In this document: positions 42,321 through 51,957 of the stretch, one piece after another | How the letters are laid out: each line of letters starts with the position of its first letter | How positions within the stretch are numbered: position 1 is the stretch's first letter | From: Nocardia sp. BMG111209 | Lineage (GTDB): Bacteria; Actinomycetota; Actinomycetes; Mycobacteriales; Mycobacteriaceae | Length of the DNA: 64,000 nt | Reading direction: 5' to 3' | Assembly (NCBI RefSeq): GCF_000381925.1 | Contig: NZ_KB907307.1 | Location: forward strand, 1,364,001-1,428,000 | Made by a program: the position numbers and the translations under genes | Notes under the pieces: model-generated | What the model saw: the letters and a program-made list of their open reading frames with translations, nothing else | What the model was told of the DNA's origin: nothing | The model's database searches: none

Positions 42321-43835
42321 ATGAGCCCGTACCGTCACGACATCCGTTGCCCGGCTGCCACATCCGGCCGGGGATCGCATGCGCCGATCGGCCGCCGGTC
42401 GGCGGTGCTCGCGCTCGTGCTGGGCACGGCCGTGTTCGTCGCCGCGGCCCCGGCGCCGGCGGTGCCCCCGCCGGCCGTCGACGACGGCGCGCTGCGGCCG
42501 GCGCTCGCGGTGAACGCCGGGAACGGCCCGCCGGAGCCGACCCAGCAGCGCGCGCGGTGCGTGGAACCGTTCCTGGCCGGTCCGGTGCCGCGCGATCCGC
42601 CACTGCCGCAACGGATTCTGCGGCTGGACCAGGCATGGCAGTTCAGTCGCGGCGCGGGTCAGAAGGTGGCCGTCGTCGACACCGGGGTGAACCGGCATCC
42701 CCGGCTGCCGGATCTGCAGCCGGGTGGCGATTTCGTGTCCACCACCGACGGCACCGAGGACTGCGACGGGCACGGCACACTGGTGGCCGGTCTGATCGCC
42801 GCGCGTCCCGGCCCGGACGATGCCTTCGCCGGGGTCGCCCCGGAGGCCTCGATCCTCAGTGTCCGCCAGCTCAGTCTGCAGTACGAGGCCAAGGGGCAGA
42901 ACAACTCCGGTGCGCCGGGCAAGGTGGCCGCCGGCGGCTACGGCACCGTGCTGACGATGGCCGCGGCGGTGGTCCGTGCCGTCGATCTGGGTGCGACGGT
43001 GATCAATCTGTCGGAGGTGTCCTGTACCCCGGCAGGCGGTGACACCGCCGACGGCGCACTGGGTGCCGCGGTGAAGTACGCCTACGACCGCAACGTGGTG
43101 GTGGTGGCCGCCGCCGGAAACATCGACTCCGCCGCCTGCCCGGCGCAGAACACCGGAACCGGTTGGGGCGCGGTCAGACAGACGATCAGTCCCGCCTGGT
43201 TCGCCCCGTACGTCCTGGCCGTGGCCGCCACCGATCCGGACGGATCGCCGTCGCCGTTCTCGATCGCCGGGCCGTGGGTCGGCGTGGCGGCGCCGGGCCG
43301 CGGCATCGTATCCCTGGACAGCAGGCCGGGTGGCGCCGGACTGGTCGACGCCGAACGCGGTGAGCAGGGCCCGATTTCGCTGGACGGCACCAGTTTCGCC
43401 GCCGCCTTCGTCTCCGGGGTGGCGGCGCTGGTCCGGGCCCGCTTCCCGACACTGACCGCGGCACAGGTGATCGAGCGGATCGAACGCACCGCGCAGAATC
43501 CGGCCACCGGTCGCGACGACCGGCTCGGCTACGGCCTGGTGGATCCGACGGCCGCCCTCACCGGGCAACTGCCGGACCGCGCACCCGGTGCGGGCGCCGA
43601 TGTGCCGCAAGCGATTCCGGCGCCGACACCGCCGCCGTACATCGACCCGCTGCCGCGCCGGGTCGCCACCGCCGGCTCGATCACGCTGCTGGCGCTGCTC
43701 GGCCTCGGCTACGCGGCCGCGATCCCGTACCGCCGCCGGCATCCGGCCGGCTCGGTCGACCCGGCCGCCGACCCCGAATCCGGTTCCGCCGCAACGCCGG
43801 CCGCGGCCGGGATCCGCTCGCCGGAAGGACGGTAG
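42321..43835 (+). CDS. mycP: MycP, membrane-anchored mycosin (subtilisin-like protease, 504 aa)
   Basis: The hydrophobic N-terminal segment (~28-45, SAVLALVLGTAVFVAAAP) acts as a signal peptide. Subtilase triad: D120 (VAVVDTGVN), H151 (CDGHGT) and S358 (LDGTSFAAA), with the oxyanion Asn in VVAAAGNID. Extra Cys pairs in the N-terminal part fit mycosins. A C-terminal transmembrane helix (TAGSITLLALLGLGYAAAIPY) and a short basic tail anchor it. Mycosins stabilise the ESX membrane complex and cleave some substrates. The gene ends 3 bases before eccC. Confidence 0.94.
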   Translation: MSPYRHDIRCPAATSGRGSHAPIGRRSAVLALVLGTAVFVAAAPAPAVPPPAVDDGALRPALAVNAGNGPPEPTQQRARCVEPFLAGPVPRDPPLPQRILRLDQAWQFSRGAGQKVAVVDTGVNRHPRLPDLQPGGDFVSTTDGTEDCDGHGTLVAGLIAARPGPDDAFAGVAPEASILSVRQLSLQYEAKGQNNSGAPGKVAAGGYGTVLTMAAAVVRAVDLGATVINLSEVSCTPAGGDTADGALGAAVKYAYDRNVVVVAAAGNIDSAACPAQNTGTGWGAVRQTISPAWFAPYVLAVAATDPDGSPSPFSIAGPWVGVAAPGRGIVSLDSRPGGAGLVDAERGEQGPISLDGTSFAAAFVSGVAALVRARFPTLTAAQVIERIERTAQNPATGRDDRLGYGLVDPTAALTGQLPDRAPGAGADVPQAIPAPTPPPYIDPLPRRVATAGSITLLALLGLGYAAAIPYRRRHPAGSVDPAADPESGSAATPAAAGIRSPEGR

Positions 43836-43838
43836 GAC

Positions 43839-46800
43839 ATGCCCACCGAAGGTTTCGTGCGCCGGCCGCGGATCGCACCGCCCCATCCCCCCGGCGGCGA
43901 GGTGGCCCTCACCGCGCCGCCCGAGCTGTCCCGGCCGATTCCGGCCGGGCTGATCGTCCAGTTGTTGCCGATCGTCATGGTGGTCGCCGTCGTCGGCATG
44001 ATCGCGATGATGGTCATGATGGGCCGCAACGTGCTGACCAACCCGTTCATGCTGATGTTCCCGATGATGATGCTGTTGTCGATGTTCGGCATGATGATGG
44101 GCATGCGGAGCACCGGCGGCCCGAAGAAGGCCGCCGAGCTCAACGAGGAGCGCAAGGACTACTTCCGCTATCTCGACCAGGTTCGCCGCGATGTCCGCAA
44201 AACCGGCCTGGCCCAGTTGGATTCGCTGATCTGGAGCCATCCGGCGCCGTCGGATCTGCTGTCCGTGATCGGCACCCGGCGGATGTGGGAGCGCCGGCCC
44301 AGCGATGCCGATTTCGGGCACGTCCGGGTCGGCGTCGGCAGCCACCGGCTGGCCACCCGGCTGGCCCGCCCGGAGACCGGCCCGCTGGAGGATCTGGAGC
44401 CGGTGTCGACGGTGGCGCTGCGCCGATTCGTGCGCACTCACTCGGTGGTGCACCACCTGCCGACCGCGATCTCGCTGCGCGCCTTCCCCGCCGTCAACAT
44501 CGAGGGCGATCCGGCCGCCGCGCGCATGCTGGTGCGGGCGATACTGATGGAGTTCGTCGTCTTCCACGGCCCGGACAACGCCGCGGTCGCGATCATCTGC
44601 GCCGACCCGGACGGCCCGGCCTGGTCCTGGGCGAAATGGCTTCCGCACCTGCAACATCGGGTGGAACGCGATGGTATGGGATCGGTTCGGATGATGTACC
44701 GGTCGCTGGCCGAACTGGAGACCGCGCTGGCCATGGAGCTGCTCGAGCGTGGACGGTTCATGCGCAACGCGCAGCCCGCCGCCGGGCGGATCCATCTGCT
44801 GGTGATCATCGACGACGGCTTCGTCAGCGGCACCGAGCGCATCGTCAGTGACGCCGGCCTGGATTCGGTGACGGTGCTGGACCTGACCGCTCCGCAGGCC
44901 GGCCTGGCCGTGCGCCGCGGCCTGCAACTGGTGGTCACCGACGATATGGTGGCCGCGAAATCCGCGTCGGGTGTCGAACGCTTCGCCACCGCGGACTCGT
45001 TGAGCCGTGCCGAGGCCGAGAAGCTGTCGCGCAACCTGGCCCGGTTCCAGGTCGCCACCGCGGCCCAGATCGTCAGTCTCGGTGACGAATCCCGGGTCGT
45101 TCCCGGCCTGATGCAGCTGCTGAAGATTCCCGACGCCGAGCAGATCGATCCGGCCACGGTGTGGCGGCCGCGCAGCGACCGGGAGCGATTGCGGGTGCCG
45201 ATCGGCATCACGCCGGACGGCACCCCGGTCGAGATCGATATCAAGGAGTCCGCGGAATTCGGCATGGGACCGCACGGATTGTGCATCGGCGCAACGGGTT
45301 CCGGTAAGTCCGAATTCCTGCGGACGTTGGTGCTGTCCATGGTGACCACCCACTCGCCGGATCAGCTGAACCTGGTGCTGGTCGACTTCAAGGGCGGCGC
45401 GACATTTCTCGGCCTGGAGTCGCTGGCGCACGTCGCCGCCGTGATCACCAATCTGGAAGAGGAGATCGCCCTCGTCGACCGCATGAAGGACGCGCTGTCC
45501 GGCGAGATGACCCGCCGCCAGGAACTGCTCCGGGCGGCCGGGAACTTCGCGAATGTCACCGAATACGAGCGGGCTCGGGCCGCCGGTCTCCCGCTGGAGC
45601 CGATGCCCGCGCTGTTCATCATCGTCGACGAGTTCTCCGAACTGCTCTCGCAGAAGCCGGATTTCGCCGATCTGTTCGTGATGATCGGCCGGCTCGGCCG
45701 GTCGCTGCGGGTACATCTGCTGCTGGCCTCACAACGGTTGGAGGAGAACAAGTTGCGCGGCCTGGACAGCCACCTGTCCTACCGGATCGGCCTGCGCACC
45801 TTCTCCGCCAACGAATCCCGGGCCGTACTCGGCATCACCGACGCCTACCACCTGCCCAGCGTGCCCGGCTCCGCCTACTTGAAGAGCGACGCGGCCGACC
45901 CGTTGCGGTTCAACGCCTGCTACGTGTCCGGGCCCTACCTGTCGTCGGTCGCCGACGTCGACCACACCGCCGACGGTACCCCACTGCGCACCCGGCATCC
46001 GGTGGTGTTCACCGCGTCGAGGGTGGCGCTGCCCACCGGGCAGCCCGCGGCCGGGATCCGGCCGGCCGGGACGCGTGCGGCGCCCGCCGGCCTGCCGGAG
46101 CTGCCCCCGCCGCCGGATTATGCTGCGGCGCCGCAACTCTCGCCGTCCGGCAGCACCGGTGAGGCGATGCCGCGCACCCTGCTCACCGTCGTGGTGGAGC
46201 GGCTGCGCGGGCACGGCCGCCCGGCACACGAGGTGTGGCTGCCGCCGCTGGACGAATCGCCCTCGGTGGATATGCTGCTGCCGGATCCGGACTGGCGCTC
46301 CCCGATCAACCGGCACGGCCGGTTGTGGCTGCCGATCGGCGTCATCGACAAGCCCTACGAGCAGCGGCGCGACGTGCTGATCGTGGATCTCTCGGCGGGC
46401 CAGGGCAATCTGGCGGTGGTGGGCGGCCCGCAGTCCGGCAAGTCCACCACGCTGCGCACACTGATCATGGCGACCGCGGCCACCCACACCCCGGAGCAGG
46501 TCCAGTTCTACTGCCTGGATTTCGGTGGTGGCACGCTGTCCGGGCTGGCCGGCCTGCCGCACGTGGGCTCGGTCGCCGGCCGCCTGGACCCCGACCGGGT
46601 GCGCCGCACGATCGCCGAGATGGTCACCCTGCTGGCCCAGCGTGAGCAGCGGTTCCGCGAGCTGGGCATCGAATCGATCCACGAATTCCGGCAGCGCAAG
46701 GCACAATCGGCGCAGCTGCCACCGGAACAGCAAGCGTCGGATCCCCTGTCGGAGGATCAGTTCGGCGACGTGTTCCTGGTGGTCGACGGCTGGGCGACCA

Positions 46801-47936
46801 TCCGGGCCGAATTCGACCTGCTGGAACCGGCTTTGAACGGGCTGGCCGCACAGGGTCTGTCCTACGGCATCCACCTGATGATCGCCGCCAATCGCTGGCC
46901 CGAGATCCGGCCCGCCGTCAAGGATCTCGTCGGTACCCGGCTGGAGTTGCGCCTCGGCGATCCCGGCGACTCCGAGATGGACCGCCGGGCAGCGACTCTG
47001 GTGCCGGCGGGCCGGCCGGGCCGCGGCCTCACCCCGGACCGGCTGCACATGCTGATCGCGCTGCCACGATTGGACTCCAGCTCGGACGCGCAGACCCTGT
47101 CCGACAGCATCGCGACTGCTCGCAGGCAGCTGACCGAGCTCTACGGCGACCGCCGGGCCCCGGGTGTGCGGATGCTGCCGCTGGAGGTCCCGCGCGCGCA
47201 GGTGCTCGCGGCGGCCGCCCGCGACGGCCTGCTCATGGACGCGAAGCACGTGGTGATCGGCCTCAGCGAGAACGAATTGGCGCCGCTGGCACTGGATTTC
47301 GACGCGCAACCGCATCTGCTGGCATTCGCCGACGTGGCATGCGGCAAGACCACCCTGCTGCGCAACATCGTGCTCGGCATCGCGGAGAACTCGACCGTGA
47401 CGCAGGCCCGGTTCATCCTGATCGACTATCGGCGCACCATGCTGGGCCTGCTCGAGGGCCATCGGCTGGCCGGGTACTCCACCTCGGCCCAGACCGCGGT
47501 CGGCATGCTCGCGGAGGTCGCCGCCTTCATGTCCCAGCGCATCCCCGGCGCGGACATCACCCCGCAGCAGCTGCGCGAGCGCAACTGGTGGTCGGGCCCG
47601 GAGATCTACATCGTGGTCGACGACTACGACATGGTCGCCACCGGTGCCGCCAACCCGATCGAGCCACTGCTGGAATTCCTGCCGCACGCCCGCGACATCG
47701 GCCTCCACCTGATCGTCGCCCGCCGCTCCGGCGGCGCCGCCCGCGCCCTGCGCGACAAGGTGCTCGCGATGCTGAAGGACCTCTCGGTCGACACACTGCT
47801 GATGTCGGCGCCGAAGGACGAGGGCAAGCTGATGGGCGACGTACGCTCGGCCAAACTCCCACCCGGCCGCGGCACCCTGGTCTCCCGCTCCGGCGACAAC
47901 CGGATGGTGCAGATCTCCTACCTACCGCCACCGTGA
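43839..47936 (+). CDS. eccC: EccC, T7SS motor ATPase, three FtsK/SpoIIIE-like ATPase domains in one chain (1,365 aa)
   Basis: Two N-terminal transmembrane helices (~residues 40-60 and 66-88, Met-rich) are followed by the DUF/stalk domain and three ATPase domains. Walker A lysines are K490 (GATGSGKS), K868 (GGPQSGKS) and K1170 (DVACGKT). The third site has Ala where the first Gly of the P-loop is expected, consistent with the weaker third domain of the family. LVLVDFKGGATF and LFIIVDEFSELL mark the first domain. EccC recognises the YxxxD/E signal of substrates. The chain is unsplit, unlike EccCa1/EccCb1 of ESX-1. It is the last gene of the operon. Confidence 0.95.
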   Translation: MPTEGFVRRPRIAPPHPPGGEVALTAPPELSRPIPAGLIVQLLPIVMVVAVVGMIAMMVMMGRNVLTNPFMLMFPMMMLLSMFGMMMGMRSTGGPKKAAELNEERKDYFRYLDQVRRDVRKTGLAQLDSLIWSHPAPSDLLSVIGTRRMWERRPSDADFGHVRVGVGSHRLATRLARPETGPLEDLEPVSTVALRRFVRTHSVVHHLPTAISLRAFPAVNIEGDPAAARMLVRAILMEFVVFHGPDNAAVAIICADPDGPAWSWAKWLPHLQHRVERDGMGSVRMMYRSLAELETALAMELLERGRFMRNAQPAAGRIHLLVIIDDGFVSGTERIVSDAGLDSVTVLDLTAPQAGLAVRRGLQLVVTDDMVAAKSASGVERFATADSLSRAEAEKLSRNLARFQVATAAQIVSLGDESRVVPGLMQLLKIPDAEQIDPATVWRPRSDRERLRVPIGITPDGTPVEIDIKESAEFGMGPHGLCIGATGSGKSEFLRTLVLSMVTTHSPDQLNLVLVDFKGGATFLGLESLAHVAAVITNLEEEIALVDRMKDALSGEMTRRQELLRAAGNFANVTEYERARAAGLPLEPMPALFIIVDEFSELLSQKPDFADLFVMIGRLGRSLRVHLLLASQRLEENKLRGLDSHLSYRIGLRTFSANESRAVLGITDAYHLPSVPGSAYLKSDAADPLRFNACYVSGPYLSSVADVDHTADGTPLRTRHPVVFTASRVALPTGQPAAGIRPAGTRAAPAGLPELPPPPDYAAAPQLSPSGSTGEAMPRTLLTVVVERLRGHGRPAHEVWLPPLDESPSVDMLLPDPDWRSPINRHGRLWLPIGVIDKPYEQRRDVLIVDLSAGQGNLAVVGGPQSGKSTTLRTLIMATAATHTPEQVQFYCLDFGGGTLSGLAGLPHVGSVAGRLDPDRVRRTIAEMVTLLAQREQRFRELGIESIHEFRQRKAQSAQLPPEQQASDPLSEDQFGDVFLVVDGWATIRAEFDLLEPALNGLAAQGLSYGIHLMIAANRWPEIRPAVKDLVGTRLELRLGDPGDSEMDRRAATLVPAGRPGRGLTPDRLHMLIALPRLDSSSDAQTLSDSIATARRQLTELYGDRRAPGVRMLPLEVPRAQVLAAAARDGLLMDAKHVVIGLSENELAPLALDFDAQPHLLAFADVACGKTTLLRNIVLGIAENSTVTQARFILIDYRRTMLGLLEGHRLAGYSTSAQTAVGMLAEVAAFMSQRIPGADITPQQLRERNWWSGPEIYIVVDDYDMVATGAANPIEPLLEFLPHARDIGLHLIVARRSGGAARALRDKVLAMLKDLSVDTLLMSAPKDEGKLMGDVRSAKLPPGRGTLVSRSGDNRMVQISYLPPP

Positions 47937-48000
47937 TCACACCCGGAACTCCACGAGTATCGTTGTCGACAGGGGTGTCTTCTTCGAAGGAGCCCCAGCA

Positions 48001-48678
48001 ATGACAGGATTCGTGCAGGCGATCGAGTTCGAGACCACACATATCGACGAGGTCAACGAGAAACTGGATGCCTGGCTCGCCGGGACGGCGGGCAAACGCA
48101 CTGCTCTACGCGGTATGGAGACCAAGGATCGCGACCGGGCGAACACCTATCTGGAAATGGTCGAATTCCCCTCCTATACGGAGGCCATGCAGAATTCCGA
48201 TCTCCCCGAAACCGCTCGATTCGCCGAGGAACTGGCCGCGCTGTGTGCGAGCCCGGCGGTCTTCCGCAATCTCGATCTGCTGCGCGAGGACGACATGTCC
48301 GACGGACAGGCACAGCAGCTGCTCGTGCGCAGCCTCGACCATCCCGACGAATCACGGCCGTTCGAAGCCGGAACCGGCCGCATGGACGTGGTCGAGACAC
48401 CACACGGCCCGATCGGCCGTGCCGTGTTCGAACCGGGCTGGCGCTGGTCCCGACACGTCAAACCCATCGCCGGAACCGACAGCTGCCAGGCCGCGCATGC
48501 GGGCTACTGCGTGTCCGGCCGGATGCGGATCCGCATGGACGACGGCACCGAAAACGATATCGGCCCCGGCGATTTCCTGTTCTGCCCACCCGGCCACGAC
48601 GCATGGGTGCTCGGTGACGAGACCTGCGTGATGATCGACTGGGCGAGCGCGGCCCGATACGCGAGGGTCAGGGGGTGA
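48001..48678 (+). CDS. Cupin-domain protein with N-terminal helical/ferredoxin-like part (225 aa)
   Basis: ATG 48001 follows GAAGGAG. Residues ~1-95 look like a small alpha/beta domain (FVQAIEFETTHIDEVNEKLDAW … ANTYLEMVEFPSYTEAM) similar to ABM-type monomer folds. Residues ~135-215 form a cupin: GWRWSRHVKP, then HAGYCVSGRMRIRMDDGTENDIGPGDFLFCPPGHDAWVLGDE. His residues at the cupin-1 (H153, H166) and cupin-2 (PPGHDAW) positions could bind a metal. The substrate is unknown. The gene overlaps the convergent SDR gene by 11 bases. It is downstream of eccC, but nothing links it functionally to secretion. Confidence 0.75.
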   Translation: MTGFVQAIEFETTHIDEVNEKLDAWLAGTAGKRTALRGMETKDRDRANTYLEMVEFPSYTEAMQNSDLPETARFAEELAALCASPAVFRNLDLLREDDMSDGQAQQLLVRSLDHPDESRPFEAGTGRMDVVETPHGPIGRAVFEPGWRWSRHVKPIAGTDSCQAAHAGYCVSGRMRIRMDDGTENDIGPGDFLFCPPGHDAWVLGDETCVMIDWASAARYARVRG

Positions 48679-49357
48679 TGAGCTGTTCGGAGGGGTTGCG
48701 GGTGGTGTGCATGTCCCAGTGGCGTCGGGCGATGTCGTCCGGTTCCATCGGTGACGCGTCCTCGGGCATGCCCGGTGTGCCCACGATCCATGCGCCGAGG
48801 GCGACGTAGCCGACGTAGATGCCTCGGTCGGCCAGGGTGTTGTTGAGGTTGAGGGCCCAGTTGCGCACGGCGGCGCCGGCCACGCCGGCGGTGCCGGCCC
48901 ACGGCGTCGGAGTGACCGCGCTGGCGCCGGTGGTGTACAGCAGGGTGCCGGTACCGGCGGCCAGCATTGCGGGCAGTACCGCGCGGGTCGCGGTGATCGC
49001 GCCGTAGCAGGCACCTTCGATCTGCGGCCGCAGGTTTTCCACGGTCACGTCCAGCACTCCGGTCATCCGGCCGTCGCCGTCGGCAGCGTGCACGTATGGC
49101 GCGGAGTACTGCAATACGTCGATTCCGCCGAATTTCTCCGCGGCATCGTCCACGGCGGTGGCCAGCGCGGCGCGGTCTGTGACGTCGGCGGGAAATCCGG
49201 CCGCTTCGACACCTTCGGCGGCCAGTGTGTCGACGAGTTCGCCGAGTCGTTCCTCGGAACGGGCGATCAGGGCGACGTCGAAGCCGTGACCGCCGAAAAC
49301 TCTGCCGAGCGATAGACCGAGGCGTGTCCCGGCTGCGACGAGAGCGATCGTGGGCAT
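48668..49357 (-). CDS. SDR-family oxidoreductase, atypical active site (229 aa)
   Basis: ATG 49357 has a strong AGGAGG, so the shorter start is preferred over the long upstream reading frame. The Rossmann start is degenerate (IALVAAGTRLGLSLGRVFG instead of TGxxxGxG), followed by DVALIARSEERL and PADVTD as in SDRs. At the usual catalytic position I see SAVTPTPWAGTAGVAGAAVRNW and no YxxxK, so classical SDR chemistry is doubtful. It may be a non-catalytic or divergent member. It is divergent from the LysR gene, a usual regulator-target layout. Confidence 0.75.
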   Translation of the reverse strand: MPTIALVAAGTRLGLSLGRVFGGHGFDVALIARSEERLGELVDTLAAEGVEAAGFPADVTDRAALATAVDDAAEKFGGIDVLQYSAPYVHAADGDGRMTGVLDVTVENLRPQIEGACYGAITATRAVLPAMLAAGTGTLLYTTGASAVTPTPWAGTAGVAGAAVRNWALNLNNTLADRGIYVGYVALGAWIVGTPGMPEDASPMEPDDIARRHWDMHTTRNPSEQLITP

Positions 49358-49474
49358 GGTGTTACCTCCTGATATTCGTGGTCGTTCCGATCCCCGAGCG
49401 GGATGAGCCCATCCGATCACCGCCCGGTGCCGCGCGTCCAAGGCCGTCCGGGCCGTGATCGATAACATGAGGGA

Positions 49475-50329
49475 ATGGATCGGTTGGAGACCCGGGAACT
49501 GGCGTATTTCCTGGCGGTCGCCGACGAGTTGCACTTCGGCCGGGCCGCCGCCCTGCTGGGTATCGCGCAGCCCGCGCTGTCCAAGACGATCCAGCGTCTG
49601 GAGCGCCGCCTCGGCGTCATCCTGTTCGAACGAACCAGTCGCGCGGTCGCCCTGACCGCGGCGGGCCGGGTGCTCGCTCGCGACGCGCGCACGGTGCTGG
49701 AGGCGGCATCCGCCGCGGCCGCCCGGGCACAGCGGGCGGGCACCCGAGAGCCGCGCCTGATCCTGGCCATGAAACCCGGCGGCGATGCCGGGCTGCTCCC
49801 GGCCATCCTCACCGCCTACGAACGCAACGACGACGTGTTGCCGATCGAGGTGGTCTTCGGCGGCGACCGTGCCCGCATGCTGCGCGAAGGGAAGGCCGAC
49901 GCCGCGTTGTTGTACGCGCCGCCGGACGACGTGCGCGGGCTGGACACCGAGACGCTGCTGAGCGATGCACCGGTCGCGGTGCTGCCGGCGTCGCACCCAC
50001 TCGCACGCCGGTCGTATCTGCGGATGGCCGACCTCGCGGGCGAGAACCTGCACAAGCACCCCACGGATGCCGACGCGATGGGCAGCATCAGCGAATTGAT
50101 GCATCTGATCGCGCTGCGGCGCACGGTCGCCGTGCTGCCTCGGTCGCTGACCACGCCGCTGCGCGACGACCTGACCACCGTTGTGGTCACCGACATCGCG
50201 CCGAGTGTGCTGCTGTTGGCGTGGCCCGCGCACAGCACGTCACCGTCCGTCGCTGCCCTCACCCGAGCCGCCGCGCAGGCCGCCGCCGGACTCGGGTCCA
50301 GCGTGGCGATCCGTGCGGACGGAGAATGA
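49475..50329 (+). CDS. LysR-family transcriptional regulator (284 aa)
   Basis: The N-terminal winged helix is clear: LETRELAYFLAVADELHFGRAAALLGIAQPALSKTIQRLERRLGVILFERTSRAVALTAAG. The rest (~90-280) has the LysR substrate-binding fold (PRLILAMKPGGDAGLLPAIL … LPIEVVFGG … GKADAALLY). The 117-base divergent region shared with the SDR gene is the likely target, including an AT-richer stretch around GATCGATAAC just before the start. The ligand is unknown. Confidence 0.9.
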   Translation: MDRLETRELAYFLAVADELHFGRAAALLGIAQPALSKTIQRLERRLGVILFERTSRAVALTAAGRVLARDARTVLEAASAAAARAQRAGTREPRLILAMKPGGDAGLLPAILTAYERNDDVLPIEVVFGGDRARMLREGKADAALLYAPPDDVRGLDTETLLSDAPVAVLPASHPLARRSYLRMADLAGENLHKHPTDADAMGSISELMHLIALRRTVAVLPRSLTTPLRDDLTTVVVTDIAPSVLLLAWPAHSTSPSVAALTRAAAQAAAGLGSSVAIRADGE

Positions 50330-50503
50330 CAGCATTCCGGGGTGGCCGTGTTCTTCGCCTCGTGTCACGCAGTGCTCGGATGCCGAGCGGTGCAACGGTT
50401 TTCGCGCGGTCGCCGGCAATACGGCACATTTCGGGGCCGAGTCGTGCGATGAGTTCGGCAGGCGGGAGCCGTCTGTCTGGGTAAACCACGAAAGGGATGG
50501 GCG

Positions 50504-51034
50504 ATGAAAGCCAAGAACCTCGACGACTCCAACGGGATGCAGGTCCAGGACTGGGAGAGCGTGACGGCGGTACTCGACCGTGACATCGACCAGGCGCCGG
50601 GAAGCGGCGGACCCAGCCGGCACACGACCTGGCTCACCACCATCAACGCGGACGGAACGCCGCATGTCACCGCCATCGGCGCCGTCTGGGTCGACAGCAC
50701 GTACTGGTTCCAGACCGGGGACGCCACGCTGAAAGGCAAGAACGTCGCGCGTGACCCGCGCTGTGCAGTCAGCGTCTCGGCGAACGAATTCGATCTCGTG
50801 ATCGACGGGACGGCCCAGAAGATCACCGACCCGACGACGGTGAAGCGCATCGCGGCCGTCTGGGCCGAGGGTGGCTGGCCGTGCGAGGTGGACGAATCCG
50901 GCACAGGGCTGACGGCACCGTTCAACGCGCCCGCGACCGGCCCGGCACCGTGGTACGTCTACCGGGTCACCCCCCGGTCGGCGGTGTCGGTGTCCACGGT
51001 CGAGCCCGGCGGCACCACACGTTGGACGTTCTGA
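50504..51034 (+). CDS. Pyridoxamine 5'-phosphate oxidase-fold (FMN/F420) protein (176 aa)
   Basis: ATG 50504 is preceded by AAAGGGATGGG. The split-barrel pattern is visible: HTTWLTTINADGTPHVTAIGAVWVDSTYWFQTGDATLKGKNVARDPRCAVSVSANEFDLVIDGTAQKI. The segment KGKNVARDPR is typical of flavin/F420-binding PPOX proteins. A cofactor-dependent reductase or oxidase is likely; the substrate is unknown. The 174 bases upstream separate it from the LysR gene. Confidence 0.85.
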   Translation: MKAKNLDDSNGMQVQDWESVTAVLDRDIDQAPGSGGPSRHTTWLTTINADGTPHVTAIGAVWVDSTYWFQTGDATLKGKNVARDPRCAVSVSANEFDLVIDGTAQKITDPTTVKRIAAVWAEGGWPCEVDESGTGLTAPFNAPATGPAPWYVYRVTPRSAVSVSTVEPGGTTRWTF

Positions 51035-51073
51035 GGCACGCTCGCTTCCCGCGGCGCCGAGCCGGTTGCGCGT

Positions 51074-51826
51074 TCAGCAGGGTGGTCCGGCCGTGCCCGG
51101 TGCGTCACTGCCGGGCGCGGCGGAAGCCTCGTCGGCCACCGCATTCGCCGGGACCCGTAATACCGCCAACTGTCCCTCGACCAGCTCTTCCAGCGATTCG
51201 CCGAGTTCGGCGGCACGGTCGGCGGCGACCCGGCACAGGGTGATCCCGTGGACCACCGCGGTTGCCTGTTCGTAGGCGATCGGGGGGACCTCGGGCCAAT
51301 CCGGATGTGCCACACGGGCTTTGCGGTGCCATGCGGCCACCGCGGCGGTGAAGTCGGCGCGGCATCGCAGGTAGCGGTCGACCGCGGCCGGACCGGCGGA
51401 CAGGATCTCGAACAGGAAGATCTTCGCGTAGTCGGCCTCGCGGGTCATGAAGTCCAGGAACGCGCCGGTCCCCTGCCTGATCTGTTCCACCGGACCGCGG
51501 CCGGCGGCCACGGCGGCGACCGCCGCGGCGGTGGTGTCGTCGAGCACCGCGATCCGGCCGTATTCGTAGGCCTCCACGAAACACGATTGTTTGTCGGGGA
51601 AATGCTCGTAGAACGTCTTTTTCGACACCCCGGCCCGCTCGGCGATCGCGGCGATGGTCGTCTGCCCGTAGCCGTGTTCGGCGACGGCCATCAGCACACC
51701 GTGCCGCAGCCGCTGCAGCTGGGAAGCCTCGACGACTTGTCGCGGGATGCCACGGTAGCCACTGGGCAGAGACCGGATCTCCGCCTCGAAGATCGAGGGC
51801 CGGTCACCGGTCCGGAAACGAACCAC
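51074..51826 (-). CDS. TetR-family repressor (250 aa)
   Basis: The start is GTG 51826. A ~30-residue extension precedes the HTH: RLRHGVLMAVAEHGYGQTTIAAIAERAGVSKKTFYEHFPDKQSCFVEAY. The ligand domain follows and ends in a Ser/Ala/Pro tail. The gene is divergent from the PucR-like gene. A perfect 7-bp-arm dyad lies 61-78 bases upstream, so autoregulation and control of the divergent gene are likely. The ligand is unknown. Confidence 0.9.
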   Translation of the reverse strand: MVRFRTGDRPSIFEAEIRSLPSGYRGIPRQVVEASQLQRLRHGVLMAVAEHGYGQTTIAAIAERAGVSKKTFYEHFPDKQSCFVEAYEYGRIAVLDDTTAAAVAAVAAGRGPVEQIRQGTGAFLDFMTREADYAKIFLFEILSAGPAAVDRYLRCRADFTAAVAAWHRKARVAHPDWPEVPPIAYEQATAVVHGITLCRVAADRAAELGESLEELVEGQLAVLRVPANAVADEASAAPGSDAPGTAGPPC

Positions 51827-51886
51827 CCTGCGATCATAAGCAGCCCGTAGCTCGCCGCAGACCCGCGAGTAACAACCCGACCTTGA

Positions 51887-51904
51887 AGTTACTCGTCAGT
51901 AACT
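51887..51904. promoter_or_regulatory. Putative TetR operator (perfect dyad) over a promoter
   Basis: AGTTACT (51887-51893) and AGTAACT (51898-51904) are perfect inverted repeats around CGTC. A further half-site AGTAAC occurs at 51868-51873. On the plus strand TTGAAG (51883) and TATACC (51904) flank the dyad with 15 bases between them, a plausible but short promoter. Binding here would block the PucR-like gene and reach the TetR gene. Confidence 0.65.
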
Positions 51905-51957
51905 ATACCGTCCGCTTGAAAACCACACAGTTTCCAAGTGATTGGTCGAGGTTGCCG

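Noticed and set aside
42255..45716. A 1,153-codon minus-strand frame opposite eccD, mycP and eccC
   Set aside because: The opposite strand encodes three well-recognised T7SS proteins with catalytic motifs; the antisense translation is His/Arg-rich without a fold.
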